Assembly (NCBI GenBank): GCA_030148425.1
Contig: JASBTM010000015.1
Span: forward strand, 57,425-121,424
Length of the DNA: 64,000 bases
DNA from: Hyphomicrobium sp.
GTDB taxonomy: Bacteria > Pseudomonadota > Alphaproteobacteria > Rhizobiales > Hyphomicrobiaceae
Direction of reading: 5' to 3'
Translations under genes and position numbers: made by a program
Part shown: in pieces, positions 34,767-42,270 of the stretch
Layout: every line of letters starts with the position of its first letter
Numbering within the stretch: the first letter of the stretch is position 1
The notes under the pieces: model-generated
The model's input: the letters and a program-made list of their open reading frames with translations, nothing else
Databases searched by the model: none
What the model was told of the DNA's origin: nothing

Positions 34767-35110
34767 GCGCTAATACTTGCATCGTCGCCAAGCGAGCGTC
34801 GGACCTTTTGATCGACCTCTCAATCGCCAGCCACAACGATTTAGGCATTGTAGTTGGTCACCGCGTCGAACGTCTTATCGTGCCGCGCGAACAGCCAGAC
34901 GGCGCGTCCTTCTTGGCATATACCGCGCGTGGCGCGCGGACGACACTCGCGCACAATCTCGGATCAAACGGGCCAGGAAATCCGCCGCGCCACACATTGA
35001 TCGCTGACATCAAGAAGCACGTTCGGCGGGCGCCGCGCGATGCCAACTTTTATGCCATGATGGATCGGCGGTATCGGCGGAATGAGGATGACGATGTGCG
35101 ACAGGCCTGA
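34763..35110 (+). CDS. Unknown protein of the mini-island
   Basis: This 115-residue protein (CIVAKRASDLLIDLSIASHN, VVGHRVERLIVPREQPDGAS, GPGNPPRHTLIADIKKHVRR) starts at an ATGA overlap with the previous gene. Its C-terminus is basic. No domain recognised. It overlaps the last gene by some 15 bases. Confidence 0.55.
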   Translation: MSANTCIVAKRASDLLIDLSIASHNDLGIVVGHRVERLIVPREQPDGASFLAYTARGARTTLAHNLGSNGPGNPPRHTLIADIKKHVRRAPRDANFYAMMDRRYRRNEDDDVRQA

Positions 35111-35714
35111 TTTTCAGGATCATCTCGCGAGGCAACTTCGCTTCTTAGAGAGATCGGCTAGGGATTTCGACTCCGGACAGTCCGATGAAGCATACCGTAT
35201 TGCGACCGCGTTGCGCGTTATCTTTCGTCAGACGCGCAAGAGTACCTCATTGCTCACGCATCTCGGCGCGTCAGAAGTTCTAATTCGAAGTACGGTTCCG
35301 GACACCACTTCGATGTTTCCCGATATGCCGCCACCGGAAGAGTTGGAGATGTTCTTCATATCTCTTTGCACGCCGACACTATCCGACACTCTTCGCCTGC
35401 TTCCCAAGGCGGTGGAGCAAGAAAGCGATCGCATGATACCGGCGCCGCAGTGGTGGGATGAGACGTTCGCCGTCATTAATGGGGCAAAATACACTCGGCG
35501 GGGATTGGTGCTTTGCGCATGCGAAAATGACGGCGGCGCTCACGTTGATGCCGAGCTGCCGCCTGAATACGCGGCGATCAAAGCTTCCGGTGCGCTCGGG
35601 TGGTTTCATCATGGCGGCGGCATGTCGCCAATTGAAGACGCGCATTTGGTGTTTCTGCGGTCTATGGCATTTGAGGTTTTGCATAGCCCTGAACTTCGCA
35701 AACTTTCCGTGTGA
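35094..35714 (+). CDS. Unknown protein, last gene of the mini-island
   Basis: A protein of about 206 residues with an N-terminal helical part (FQDHLARQLRFLERSARDFD, AYRIATALRVIFRQTRKSTS) and a C-terminal part with PQWWDETFAVINGAKYTRRG and VLCACENDGGAHVDAELPPE. ATG 35094 has TGAGG six bases upstream; 35082 and 35088 are alternatives. Families with this C-terminal half occur as hypothetical proteins on mobile DNA, but I know no function. Confidence 0.55.
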   Translation: MCDRPDFQDHLARQLRFLERSARDFDSGQSDEAYRIATALRVIFRQTRKSTSLLTHLGASEVLIRSTVPDTTSMFPDMPPPEELEMFFISLCTPTLSDTLRLLPKAVEQESDRMIPAPQWWDETFAVINGAKYTRRGLVLCACENDGGAHVDAELPPEYAAIKASGALGWFHHGGGMSPIEDAHLVFLRSMAFEVLHSPELRKLSV

Positions 35715-35785
35715 AGTTCGAATGCCCCCGCCGCATTCGAACTTCCGTCCGCAGTCGTCCGCCGAGGAAATGATGCCAATCCCAG

Positions 35786-35810
35786 CCATAAGATGGCCAT
35801 AAGATAGGAT
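35786..35810 (+). repeat. Tandem CCATAAGAT motifs, right end
   Basis: CCATAAGATGG is followed directly by CCATAAGATAGGAT, giving two copies spaced 11 bases, about 115 bases inside the right boundary repeat at 35925. Confidence 0.55.
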
Positions 35811-35924
35811 CGAAAACGCATGTTTTTGAAATTAAAGGGTTTTCTGCGAAATTATAAAATAAGACGTTGAATCTCCAAACGTCTGCGGACTTCTGCGTAC
35901 TAGTGGGGACGTAACTTGATTGGT

Positions 35925-35939
35925 CTCCCTCTCCGCCAG
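35925..35939 (+). repeat. attR-like 15-bp direct repeat
   Basis: CTCCCTCTCCGCCAG, identical to the 3' end of tRNA-Ser plus one base at 33693-33707. The rest of a tRNA is not present. The following stretch to 36212 holds no gene I can see. Confidence 0.75.
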
Positions 35940-36212
35940 CAACTACTTGATTCTGAAGAGAAAATTCGTCTTCTTGGACTGCTTCGGACTTCGTCGGTAA
36001 TTCCAAAGGGTTGTGGGCAGGTGCTGCAAGTGCCTCGCGTCAGAGACCGCTTTGGTGCGGGTTCTTTGGTCCTTCATTGCCGAACGTCTCTAACGGCACT
36101 TTGAGTGGTCCGAAAGTAGTGGAGCATCCTCTTTTCTAGCGGCGATGTCAGGACGAGGAATGAACCATTTTCGATGCGGGCGCGCTCTGCGAGATGACGG
36201 TTGGGATTGTTA

Positions 36213-37952
36213 TTACGCGAAGCCCAGCGACTTTTTCTGTTCTTGCCATGATACAGATGGTGGACCCTGCGTTTTCAGCGCGTTTGCTGTCAGCTCCGGC
36301 GGCTGACGTCCCTGAAGGATCATTTTTATAATCTCTGGCGCGAGAAAACTTAGGCGCACGACGCGTGTGAAATATGTTGCGCTGGTCCCTGCTTCTGCGG
36401 CGAGCATCTCCATGGTTTGATCGTAGGCGGCGCGATCCAGAATTCGGCGACAGCGGTGTGCCTGCGCGATAAGACGGATGAGACTGCGATTGGCATTGCG
36501 GCGAACTGGCCCGGTCGGACCTTGGATGAGCAGTTTGGTTTCCATGCCGGTGCGCTGAAGGCGCGCCGGCACTGTCCGGATTTTTGTTGGCCCGTCGAGA
36601 CTCTGCGGCAGGCGTCGGACGTCGAGGTCAGGGACTGTGACGTGCCGGATGGCATCGAGCCGAACGGTCAGCGCAACCTCTTTCGAGCTAACCACGACGC
36701 GCTCAATCAAAATGCTTGCGATGGCACGTCGATGCGATGGCGATTGGCTTGGCCAGCGCTCGGCAAATTCTGCAGCTTGCGTGATCAGGGCTTTCCGCTG
36801 TGCGACGGATGAAGGCCCGGCGACTTCGTGAATGAGCTCCTCGTCACGCATCAATCGAACAATCCCGTCATCGATGATCGTTTCGAGATCGGATGCTGGA
36901 ACGCGGCAGGCTTCATCAGATGCTCGTGGCCGTCCGCGTTTGATCAGCGATTGGCTAATGTAATAGCGGTAGCGCGTGCCCTTCTTGTTCGCGTGTGTCG
37001 GCGACATGCGATCACCGCTCGCGTCATAGACGAGGCCGGCGAGCAAGCTCGGATTGGTTGCTGTTGATCGTGTCACCCGCTCGACGCGGTTCTCGGCGAG
37101 TGCGGCCTGGACCATATCCCACAGAACTTCATCAACAATCGCCTCGTGCAGACCGGGATAAGTTTTTTCCTTGTGGACGATCTCGCCGCGGTAGATGCGG
37201 TTCTTGAGCATGAGGTAGAGCGCGCCGCGGGCGAGGGGCTTCCCGCCCCGAGACTTGCCAAAGCGATCGACGCTGCTCTTGCTGATGATGCCGGCTGCAT
37301 CGAGATCTTCCTTGAGGGCGTGGACGGACTTGATGCTGGCATAACGACGAAAGATGTCGCGGACACGCTCGGCTTCCTGCTCGTTGACGACGAGCTTCCT
37401 GTCAAGGACGTCGTAGCCGAGGGGTGGATTGCCGCCCATCCACATGCCCTTCTGCTTCGACGCTGCAATCTTATCGCGGATGCGCTCGCTTGTGACCTCA
37501 CGCTCGAACTGGGCGAATGAGAGCAGCATGTTGAGCGTTAAGCGACCCATCGAGGTGGTCGTATTAAATTGTTGCGTCACGGAGACGAACGACACGCCCT
37601 TGGCATCGAAGGCATCAACGATCTTGGCGAAGTCGTGCAGCGAGCGTGTCAGCCGGTCGACTTTGTAGACGACGACCGTGTCGATGCGGCCAGCCGCAAT
37701 GTCGGCGAGCAGGTGCTGAAGCGCAGGTCTCTCCATGGTCCCGCCCGATATGCCGCCATCATCATACATCGCCGGAAGCGCGATCCAGGCAGCGGCCTTT
37801 TGGCTTCTGATATAGGCCTCGCACGCCTCACGCTGCGCATCGAGCGAGTTGAACTCCTGCTCGAGGCCCTCCTCGGAAGACTTGCGGGTGTAGATGGCGC
37901 AGCGGATGACCGCTGCGCCATTCGATCGGGGAGACCCGGGTTTCCTACTCAT
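36213..37952 (-). CDS. Large serine recombinase (module copy 1)
   Basis: This protein has 579 residues. The N-terminal resolvase domain has RCAIYTRKSSEEGLEQEFNS with the catalytic serine, VVVYKVDRLTRSLHDFAKIV and the hinge region SERIRDKIAASKQKGMWMGG. The recombinase domain has GYDVLDRKLVVNEQEAERVR. Next comes a zinc-ribbon-like part that lacks obvious Cys pairs (LLAGLVYDASGDRMSPTHAN), and a C-terminal helix-turn-helix (AEAGTSATYFTRVVRLSFLA). Such enzymes integrate or excise DNA at specific sites. Its start overlaps the DUF2924 gene by 8 bases. It is a diverged paralogue of 57356-59110. Confidence 0.93.
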   Translation of the reverse strand: MSRKPGSPRSNGAAVIRCAIYTRKSSEEGLEQEFNSLDAQREACEAYIRSQKAAAWIALPAMYDDGGISGGTMERPALQHLLADIAAGRIDTVVVYKVDRLTRSLHDFAKIVDAFDAKGVSFVSVTQQFNTTTSMGRLTLNMLLSFAQFEREVTSERIRDKIAASKQKGMWMGGNPPLGYDVLDRKLVVNEQEAERVRDIFRRYASIKSVHALKEDLDAAGIISKSSVDRFGKSRGGKPLARGALYLMLKNRIYRGEIVHKEKTYPGLHEAIVDEVLWDMVQAALAENRVERVTRSTATNPSLLAGLVYDASGDRMSPTHANKKGTRYRYYISQSLIKRGRPRASDEACRVPASDLETIIDDGIVRLMRDEELIHEVAGPSSVAQRKALITQAAEFAERWPSQSPSHRRAIASILIERVVVSSKEVALTVRLDAIRHVTVPDLDVRRLPQSLDGPTKIRTVPARLQRTGMETKLLIQGPTGPVRRNANRSLIRLIAQAHRCRRILDRAAYDQTMEMLAAEAGTSATYFTRVVRLSFLAPEIIKMILQGRQPPELTANALKTQGPPSVSWQEQKKSLGFA

Positions 37953-38445
37953 CCGTCACGCATTCCGGTGCTTGTTTCGGATGTGATTTCTTCGTCGGAC
38001 CCGACAAGCCGAAGAAGCGTGGTCCCGACCAATGAGTTCCCGTGATCTCCTTCGCGATCAGTGAAAGCGAGCTCCAACTCTCGCCTTGCCACCGAAACCC
38101 ATCCTCGGTGACCACAACCTCGTGGGTCTCGCCATGCCAGTCTCGAATCAGTCGGGCGCCGGGCCTCAGCTCCAGTTGTTTCGGTCTGGTGATATCGGAT
38201 TTGGCCTCCAGCTCGTCGGCAAGCGCATCGAGTTGGCGCTTGGTGGCCGCACCTAGTCCCCCGAAGGCCCGCTCCTGGATCTTCCAGGCAACACCGAGTT
38301 CGATCACGGTGCGGTTCACGAACTTCGGCGGATAGGTCTTGTAGTATTGCCGCCATGCAAGGCGAAGCTCTCGATGGCTGAGCGAGGCAAGCGCGGCAAC
38401 CTCCGCCGCGATCGTAGCGCTGGTTTCATCAGATGCCCTCGACAT
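37945..38445 (-). CDS. DUF2924 protein (module copy 1)
   Basis: A 166-residue DUF2924 protein: LASLSHRELRLAWRQYYKTY, ELGVAWKIQERAFGGLGAAT, LELRPGARLIRDWHGETHEV and LSLIAKEITGTHWSGPRFFG are family hallmarks. Function is not known; the C-terminal part looks like a small beta-barrel with a final helix, possibly DNA-binding. It lies 3 bases after the DUF3489 gene and overlaps the recombinase start in the 8-base sequence ATGAGTAG, so the three are one translation unit. Confidence 0.9.
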   Translation of the reverse strand: MSRASDETSATIAAEVAALASLSHRELRLAWRQYYKTYPPKFVNRTVIELGVAWKIQERAFGGLGAATKRQLDALADELEAKSDITRPKQLELRPGARLIRDWHGETHEVVVTEDGFRWQGESWSSLSLIAKEITGTHWSGPRFFGLSGPTKKSHPKQAPECVTDE

Positions 38446-38448
38446 ATC

Positions 38449-38736
38449 TCAACCCTTCTGCAGCCGATAAGCTCGGCGGCCGGATATTGTGTCGAGATTG
38501 AAAGAGAAGCCGCGCGCTTTGAGCCGGCTCAGGGCGCCGAGCACCGAATGCCGCTGCCATCCAGTCGCTTCGACGAGTTCGTCGGCCGTCGCGCCGCGTT
38601 TGGTGGCCAGACGGTCGATAATCACTCCGAGTTTGCCGCCGGGGTGCGGCTGAGGAAGAGTTTGCTCGGTGTTAGGCGTCAACGCGGCTGGCGGTTTTCG
38701 TGATGCATTCGAGCTTGTATTGCCAGATTTGGCCAT
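38449..38736 (-). CDS. DUF3489 protein (module copy 1)
   Basis: A 95-residue protein with a disordered basic N-terminus and a winged-helix-like domain: KLGVIIDRLATKRGATADEL, VEATGWQRHSVLGALSRLKA, ISGRRAYRLQKG. DUF3489 proteins resemble small DNA-binding regulators. ATG 38736 has GAGGA seven bases upstream; a GTG at 38760 is also in frame. The start and ribosome site can fold into a hairpin (see 38733-38811). Confidence 0.88.
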   Translation of the reverse strand: MAKSGNTSSNASRKPPAALTPNTEQTLPQPHPGGKLGVIIDRLATKRGATADELVEATGWQRHSVLGALSRLKARGFSFNLDTISGRRAYRLQKG

Positions 38737-38811
38737 CGGGTGATCCTCATGTGCGGCCACGCCCTATGCATGGCCTTGCACCACCCGAAGCCCCGGAATT
38801 TCTCTCCGAGG
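38733..38811 (-). promoter_or_regulatory. Structured 5' leader of the DUF3489 gene, copy 1
   Basis: Reading toward the start, the leader folds as hairpin 1 CCTCGG...CCGGGG (38791-38811), the sequence CTTCGGGTGGTGC, hairpin 2 GGCCA...TGGCC (38755-38775) and hairpin 3 that holds the ribosome site GAGGA and the ATG. The second module copy has a comparable order of elements at 60058-60106 with different stem sequences, which hints at a conserved RNA structure. Confidence 0.4.
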
Positions 38812-38968
38812 CGGCCGCCTTGCCGCTCGCAGCTGCAAGGCATGACGACAGTACCGCTCCAATCAGCAGAGAAGTCCAGTCGGAAAGAGGCGTATGCAGA
38901 CAATATCTCTGGCCCCAATACATTGAGAGTAGTGCGATATTTCGGGAGCTTTTTCTAGCGATACCGAA

Positions 38969-38993
38969 GGTTCGAATCCCGCTCGCTCCGCCA
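38969..38993 (+). repeat. tRNA-Ser-like 3' end remnant
   Basis: GGTTCGAATCCC followed by GCTCGCTCCGCCA has the T-loop, acceptor 3' strand, discriminator and CCA of a serine-type tRNA, without the rest. It differs from the intact tRNA-Ser in the acceptor, so it came from another tRNA or a related attachment site. It is the third such site in a row. Confidence 0.6.
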
Positions 38994-39320
38994 TAAATTC
39001 TTGAATATAAGTAGGAAAATTCGTATCTCCGCCGTGGTCGCGTATTATTGCGCGCTATCCGGGACTTAGCGCGTGCGGACCGCCGACTCGTGACCGAGAG
39101 ACGGATTTCAGACCGCAATTACGAGGCCGTCGTGTCGAAAGTCTCCTATCGGCTTTCAGGTGGTACCGCTGTGCGTCGGAAAGGAATTGGTCTTGAGTGC
39201 CGGTATCCGCCGGGTTCGTTTCTGCGTTGCCGGTTTGCCGGTCCTGAGAGCGCGCCATGTACGCTTTGGAACTGATCATTTTCTCGTTCGCCCGCTGCGT
39301 CTCGTCGTAGATTATTCCTC

Positions 39321-39490
39321 ATGACTGTTCCCGACATTGCGACGTACACCTACGATTACAATTTTCGGCTCGATCCAATCATCCTCAGTCTGCTCGACAG
39401 CGATTTCTACAAATTGCTGATGCTCTGCAATTGATCCGCAAGGCCCACCCGGATGTGCAGGTCACTATTGTGCCCCGTCGGGAGCTACCG
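39321..39490 (+). pseudogene. pncB: Nicotinate phosphoribosyltransferase, N-terminal fragment
   Basis: [20 protein letters not shown] followed by [15 protein letters not shown] is the start of a PncB protein, in which [13 protein letters not shown] is the conserved opening. A one-base shift then leads to [19 protein letters not shown], the next conserved block, after which homology ends. About 380 residues are missing, so the gene was cut by a rearrangement. Between 38994 and 39320 I see nothing else. Confidence 0.75.
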
Positions 39491-39940
39491 GACAAAAAAA
39501 GCTAATTGCGTAGAAAGAGTTCGCGGCTTCCGCCGAGGCGGAGGTCGCAATGCAGAGAAAGCTGCCGAGAACGCGTTAGGGCATAGTGCGCTGCACATCG
39601 CCGAAACGTCCCAGAAGCGGAAGTCGGCCGACCGCTGATCGGCGCGCCTTAGAAATCGCCGACCAAGTCTGCTCTCGGCAGTAAAGCGGGTGTCGATCTT
39701 CTCCGCGATCTCGATCGCATCATCAACCTCAACGCCGAGATAGCCAACTGTGCTCTCTATCTTCGAATGACCCAGCAGCAGCTGCACGGCACGAGGATTG
39801 CGGGTTCGACGATAGATCAGCACTACCTTGGTTCGGCGTAGCGAGTACGTCCCAAATTTCACTGGACCAAGCATTCGCCGGTGCAGCAGCTCGTTGATCC
39901 GATATTTGATCTTGGCGGCCTCTCCATCCGGTTGGCCAGC
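39485..39940 (-). pseudogene. Tyrosine recombinase (integrase), C-terminal remnant
   Basis: The minus-strand frame reads AAKIKYRINELLHRRMLGPV, TYSLRRTKVVLIYRRTRNPR, AVQLLLGHSKIESTVGYLGV. This is the end of a tyrosine recombinase catalytic domain, with the HxLR-type box (here SLRR), LLGHS and the nucleophilic tyrosine in TVGYLG. The frame is closed by a stop just before it, and the N-terminal half and first catalytic arginine are missing. It is likely the dead integrase of an element that used one of the tRNA sites. The tail beyond VDDAIEIAEKID is not integrase-like. Confidence 0.75.
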
Positions 39941-39943
39941 AAC

Positions 39944-40852
39944 TTAAGTTTGACCATTTGCGGACCGGGGCGCACGTAGCATCTCGATGAGGGAACGCAG
40001 GCCGGCTGAAACATAGTGTCGGCTAGGATAGTAGAGCTGTAATCCATCGTCGGGCGCACACCAATCGTCGAGACATCGGATTAGAGCCCCGCTTGCGATA
40101 TGGGGCTCGGCCCAATCCTCCCAGACGAAAGCCAAACCGCAGCCCTGAAGAGCGGCTTCGACCATCAGATATTGATCATCGAGCGTGACAGGGCCATCGA
40201 CCTCCACGTGAAGCTCTTCTCCGTTGCGTTCGAAGAGCCAGTTGAAGATCGCTCCACTCGGGTAGCGGTAGCGGATGCAAGAATGCTGCTGCAGATCTGC
40301 AGGTTCCGCTGGGATGGAGCGCCCGGCGAAGTACTCGGGCGAGCCAACGACCGAAAAACGAAGCCGCGGCTGGATGCGGACGGCAACCATGTCCTGGCTT
40401 ATCCGTTCGCCGAAGCGAACACCTGCATCATATCCCTCCTTCACGATGTCTACGAGACGATCCGTTGCTTCGATGTCGAGCCGAAGGCCGGGATTTTTCC
40501 GGATTAATGGCCCCATCACATTTTTTAGCATGAAGGGCGCAATAGAATTTGGGACGCTGATGCGCACGGTTCCGAACGGCGTACCTCGGTACGAGTTCAA
40601 GCCGTCCAATGCTTTGTCGATCTGGTCGAATGCGGGACCAAGTTCGCTCAGGAAACGCTCTCCGGCTTCCGTCAGGGAGACATTTCGGGTCGTGCGATGG
40701 AAAAGTCGGACGCCTACTCGTTCCTCCAGCCCGCGCACAGCGTGGCTGATTGCCGACGAAGCCACGTTTCGCTCCGACGCGGCTTTGCGAAAATTGAGAT
40801 GGCGCGCGACTGCGAGAAATGCTGCGAGCTGCGCAAGCTCATTTCCATGCAT
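39944..40852 (-). CDS. LysR-family transcriptional regulator
   Basis: A 302-residue LysR protein with N-terminal helix-turn-helix (LAAFLAVARHLNFRKAASER, SSAISHAVRGLEERVGVRLF) and effector domain (VRISVPNSIAPFMLKNVMGP ... EAALQGCGLAFVWEDWAEPH). It belongs to the CrgA/AaeR-like group that often controls a divergent reductase gene. Here it is divergent to the SDR at 41060, and an inverted repeat lies between them at 40889-40909. It probably controls the whole 41-49 kb cluster (inference). Confidence 0.93.
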   Translation of the reverse strand: MHGNELAQLAAFLAVARHLNFRKAASERNVASSAISHAVRGLEERVGVRLFHRTTRNVSLTEAGERFLSELGPAFDQIDKALDGLNSYRGTPFGTVRISVPNSIAPFMLKNVMGPLIRKNPGLRLDIEATDRLVDIVKEGYDAGVRFGERISQDMVAVRIQPRLRFSVVGSPEYFAGRSIPAEPADLQQHSCIRYRYPSGAIFNWLFERNGEELHVEVDGPVTLDDQYLMVEAALQGCGLAFVWEDWAEPHIASGALIRCLDDWCAPDDGLQLYYPSRHYVSAGLRSLIEMLRAPRSANGQT

Positions 40853-40888
40853 CTAAAGGTCTCGTTGATTGATGTGAGAAACATACCA

Positions 40889-40909
40889 ATAGGAGAGACT
40901 TTGTCCTAT
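40889..40909. promoter_or_regulatory. Inverted repeat between lysR and the SDR gene
   Basis: ATAGGA-N9-TCCTAT is a perfect 6-base inverted repeat about 40 bases upstream of lysR and 150 bases upstream of the SDR start, consistent with a LysR operator. Confidence 0.5.
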
Positions 40910-41059
40910 CTCGCGTATCAATCGCAAGCCTGTCATGACGCGGATTGATCTACTTCATTCATTACTCCGTTCGAAATTGCACCCCTAATCAGGGTGATGA
41001 CGCCCTCTTATCCCTTAGCGGCAAGCGAGCCGAATCTTGGCTTTTCAGCAGAGGGTAAG

Positions 41060-41830
41060 ATGGATACACGTCCGCTTAGAACACTGAACAACAAAGTTAT
41101 TTTGGTCACGGGCGCTAGTTCGGGGATCGGGCGGGCCAGTGCTCTCGAGCTTGCCCGTCGCGGTGCTAAGGTCGTCGCGAGCGCACGTCACAAAGCTCCC
41201 CTCGACAGCCTAGTTACCCAGATCAGGACCGAAGGTTTTGAGGCGACCCCAGTCGTCGCGGACGTAAATGTCGAAAGCGACGTTGAGAACCTGGTCGCCA
41301 CCACCATCAGCACCTATGGCCGCATCGACGCCGCTTTCAACAATGCCGGCACAGAAGGTCAATTCACGCCGTTCATTGAGCAATCGAACGACACCTACGA
41401 CACGATCTTCAATGCCAATGTTCGTGGTGTCTTCTGGTCGATGAAACACGAGGCCAAGGCGATGCTCGCGCAGGGCGGCGGCTCGATCATCAACAATGCC
41501 TCTATGGGCGGCATCATCGGCTTCGGCAATGCCGCACTCTATGTCGCGAGCAAACATGCCGTCCTCGGCCTCACGAAGACGGCGTCCATCGAGCTCTTCA
41601 AACAAGGTGTCCGCGTGAATGCGGTCTGCCCCGGCCTGATCGACACGCCATTTCAAGATCGTATCTGGCCATCAACGCAGGCCAAGAACGACTTCGGCGC
41701 CGCTTCGGTGCCGGGTCGGATGGGCACGTCGGAAGAGGTGGCTACCGCCGTTGCTTTTTTGGCTTCCGACGATGCGTCATTCGTTTCCGGGCACGGCCTT
41801 CTCGTCGATGCCGGCTACACGATCGCCTAG
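41060..41830 (+). CDS. Short-chain dehydrogenase/reductase
   Basis: A 256-residue classical SDR: VILVTGASSGIGRASALELA, FNNAGTEGQF, the catalytic NASMGGIIGFGNAALYVASK with Ser, Tyr and Lys, NAVCPGLIDTPF and the end GHGLLVDAGYTIA. ATG 41060 with GAGGGTAAG upstream is chosen over the earlier ATG at 40994. First gene of the plus-strand reductase cluster, divergent from lysR. Substrate unknown. Confidence 0.92.
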   Translation: MDTRPLRTLNNKVILVTGASSGIGRASALELARRGAKVVASARHKAPLDSLVTQIRTEGFEATPVVADVNVESDVENLVATTISTYGRIDAAFNNAGTEGQFTPFIEQSNDTYDTIFNANVRGVFWSMKHEAKAMLAQGGGSIINNASMGGIIGFGNAALYVASKHAVLGLTKTASIELFKQGVRVNAVCPGLIDTPFQDRIWPSTQAKNDFGAASVPGRMGTSEEVATAVAFLASDDASFVSGHGLLVDAGYTIA

Positions 41831-41920
41831 TGCGCGAGGACGAAGGTTATTGATCGCTTCGTCCCGTGCCTCATTTTTCAGAGGATTAGTGTCATCACAA
41901 CAAACCCCTGCGGATCGCGG

Positions 41921-42226
41921 TTGACGCTCGTCGCTTTTCTCCGCGCGAAGCCCGGCCTAGGCGACGAACTCGGCAGGCGCTTACTTGCCCTCGTCGATCC
42001 CGCACGCGCCGAGCCCGGAAACGTGAATTACGATTTGCATCGATCCAACACCGACGATGATGTTTGGATGCTCTACGAGAATTGGCGATCGCAAGCCGAT
42101 CTCGATGCGCATTTCGCGCTTCCGTACATGAAGGCGTTTGTCGAGACGATAGCCGAGGTCCTCGATGGTGAGATGGACCTCCGTCATTTCTCGATGAAAT
42201 CCAAATTCCTGCCAGCGAAGCGCTGA
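41921..42226 (+). CDS. ABM-type (quinol) monooxygenase-like protein
   Basis: The protein of about 101 residues is a ferredoxin-like antibiotic-biosynthesis-monooxygenase domain: LVAFLRAKPGLGDELGRRLL, NYDLHRSNTDDDVWMLYENW and HFALPYMKAFVETIAEVLDG. YgiN-type members oxidise quinols. The start is unclear: TTG 41921 is in frame but lacks a ribosome site. The homology seems to begin right there, and the upstream in-frame codons include no ATG or GTG. It lies between SDR and OYE genes. Confidence 0.8.
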   Translation: MTLVAFLRAKPGLGDELGRRLLALVDPARAEPGNVNYDLHRSNTDDDVWMLYENWRSQADLDAHFALPYMKAFVETIAEVLDGEMDLRHFSMKSKFLPAKR

Positions 42227-42270
42227 TCATCTCATCGATCTGCGATCACACGTTCTCTAAGGAATATCCA

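Noticed and set aside
33740..35810. CRISPR-like repeats
   Set aside because: The CCATAAGAT motifs are too few, vary in spacing and orientation, and have no spacers of constant length or cas genes.
36213..38736. Prophage
   Set aside because: A large serine recombinase alone is not enough: no capsid, terminase, tail or lysis gene is seen near either module copy.
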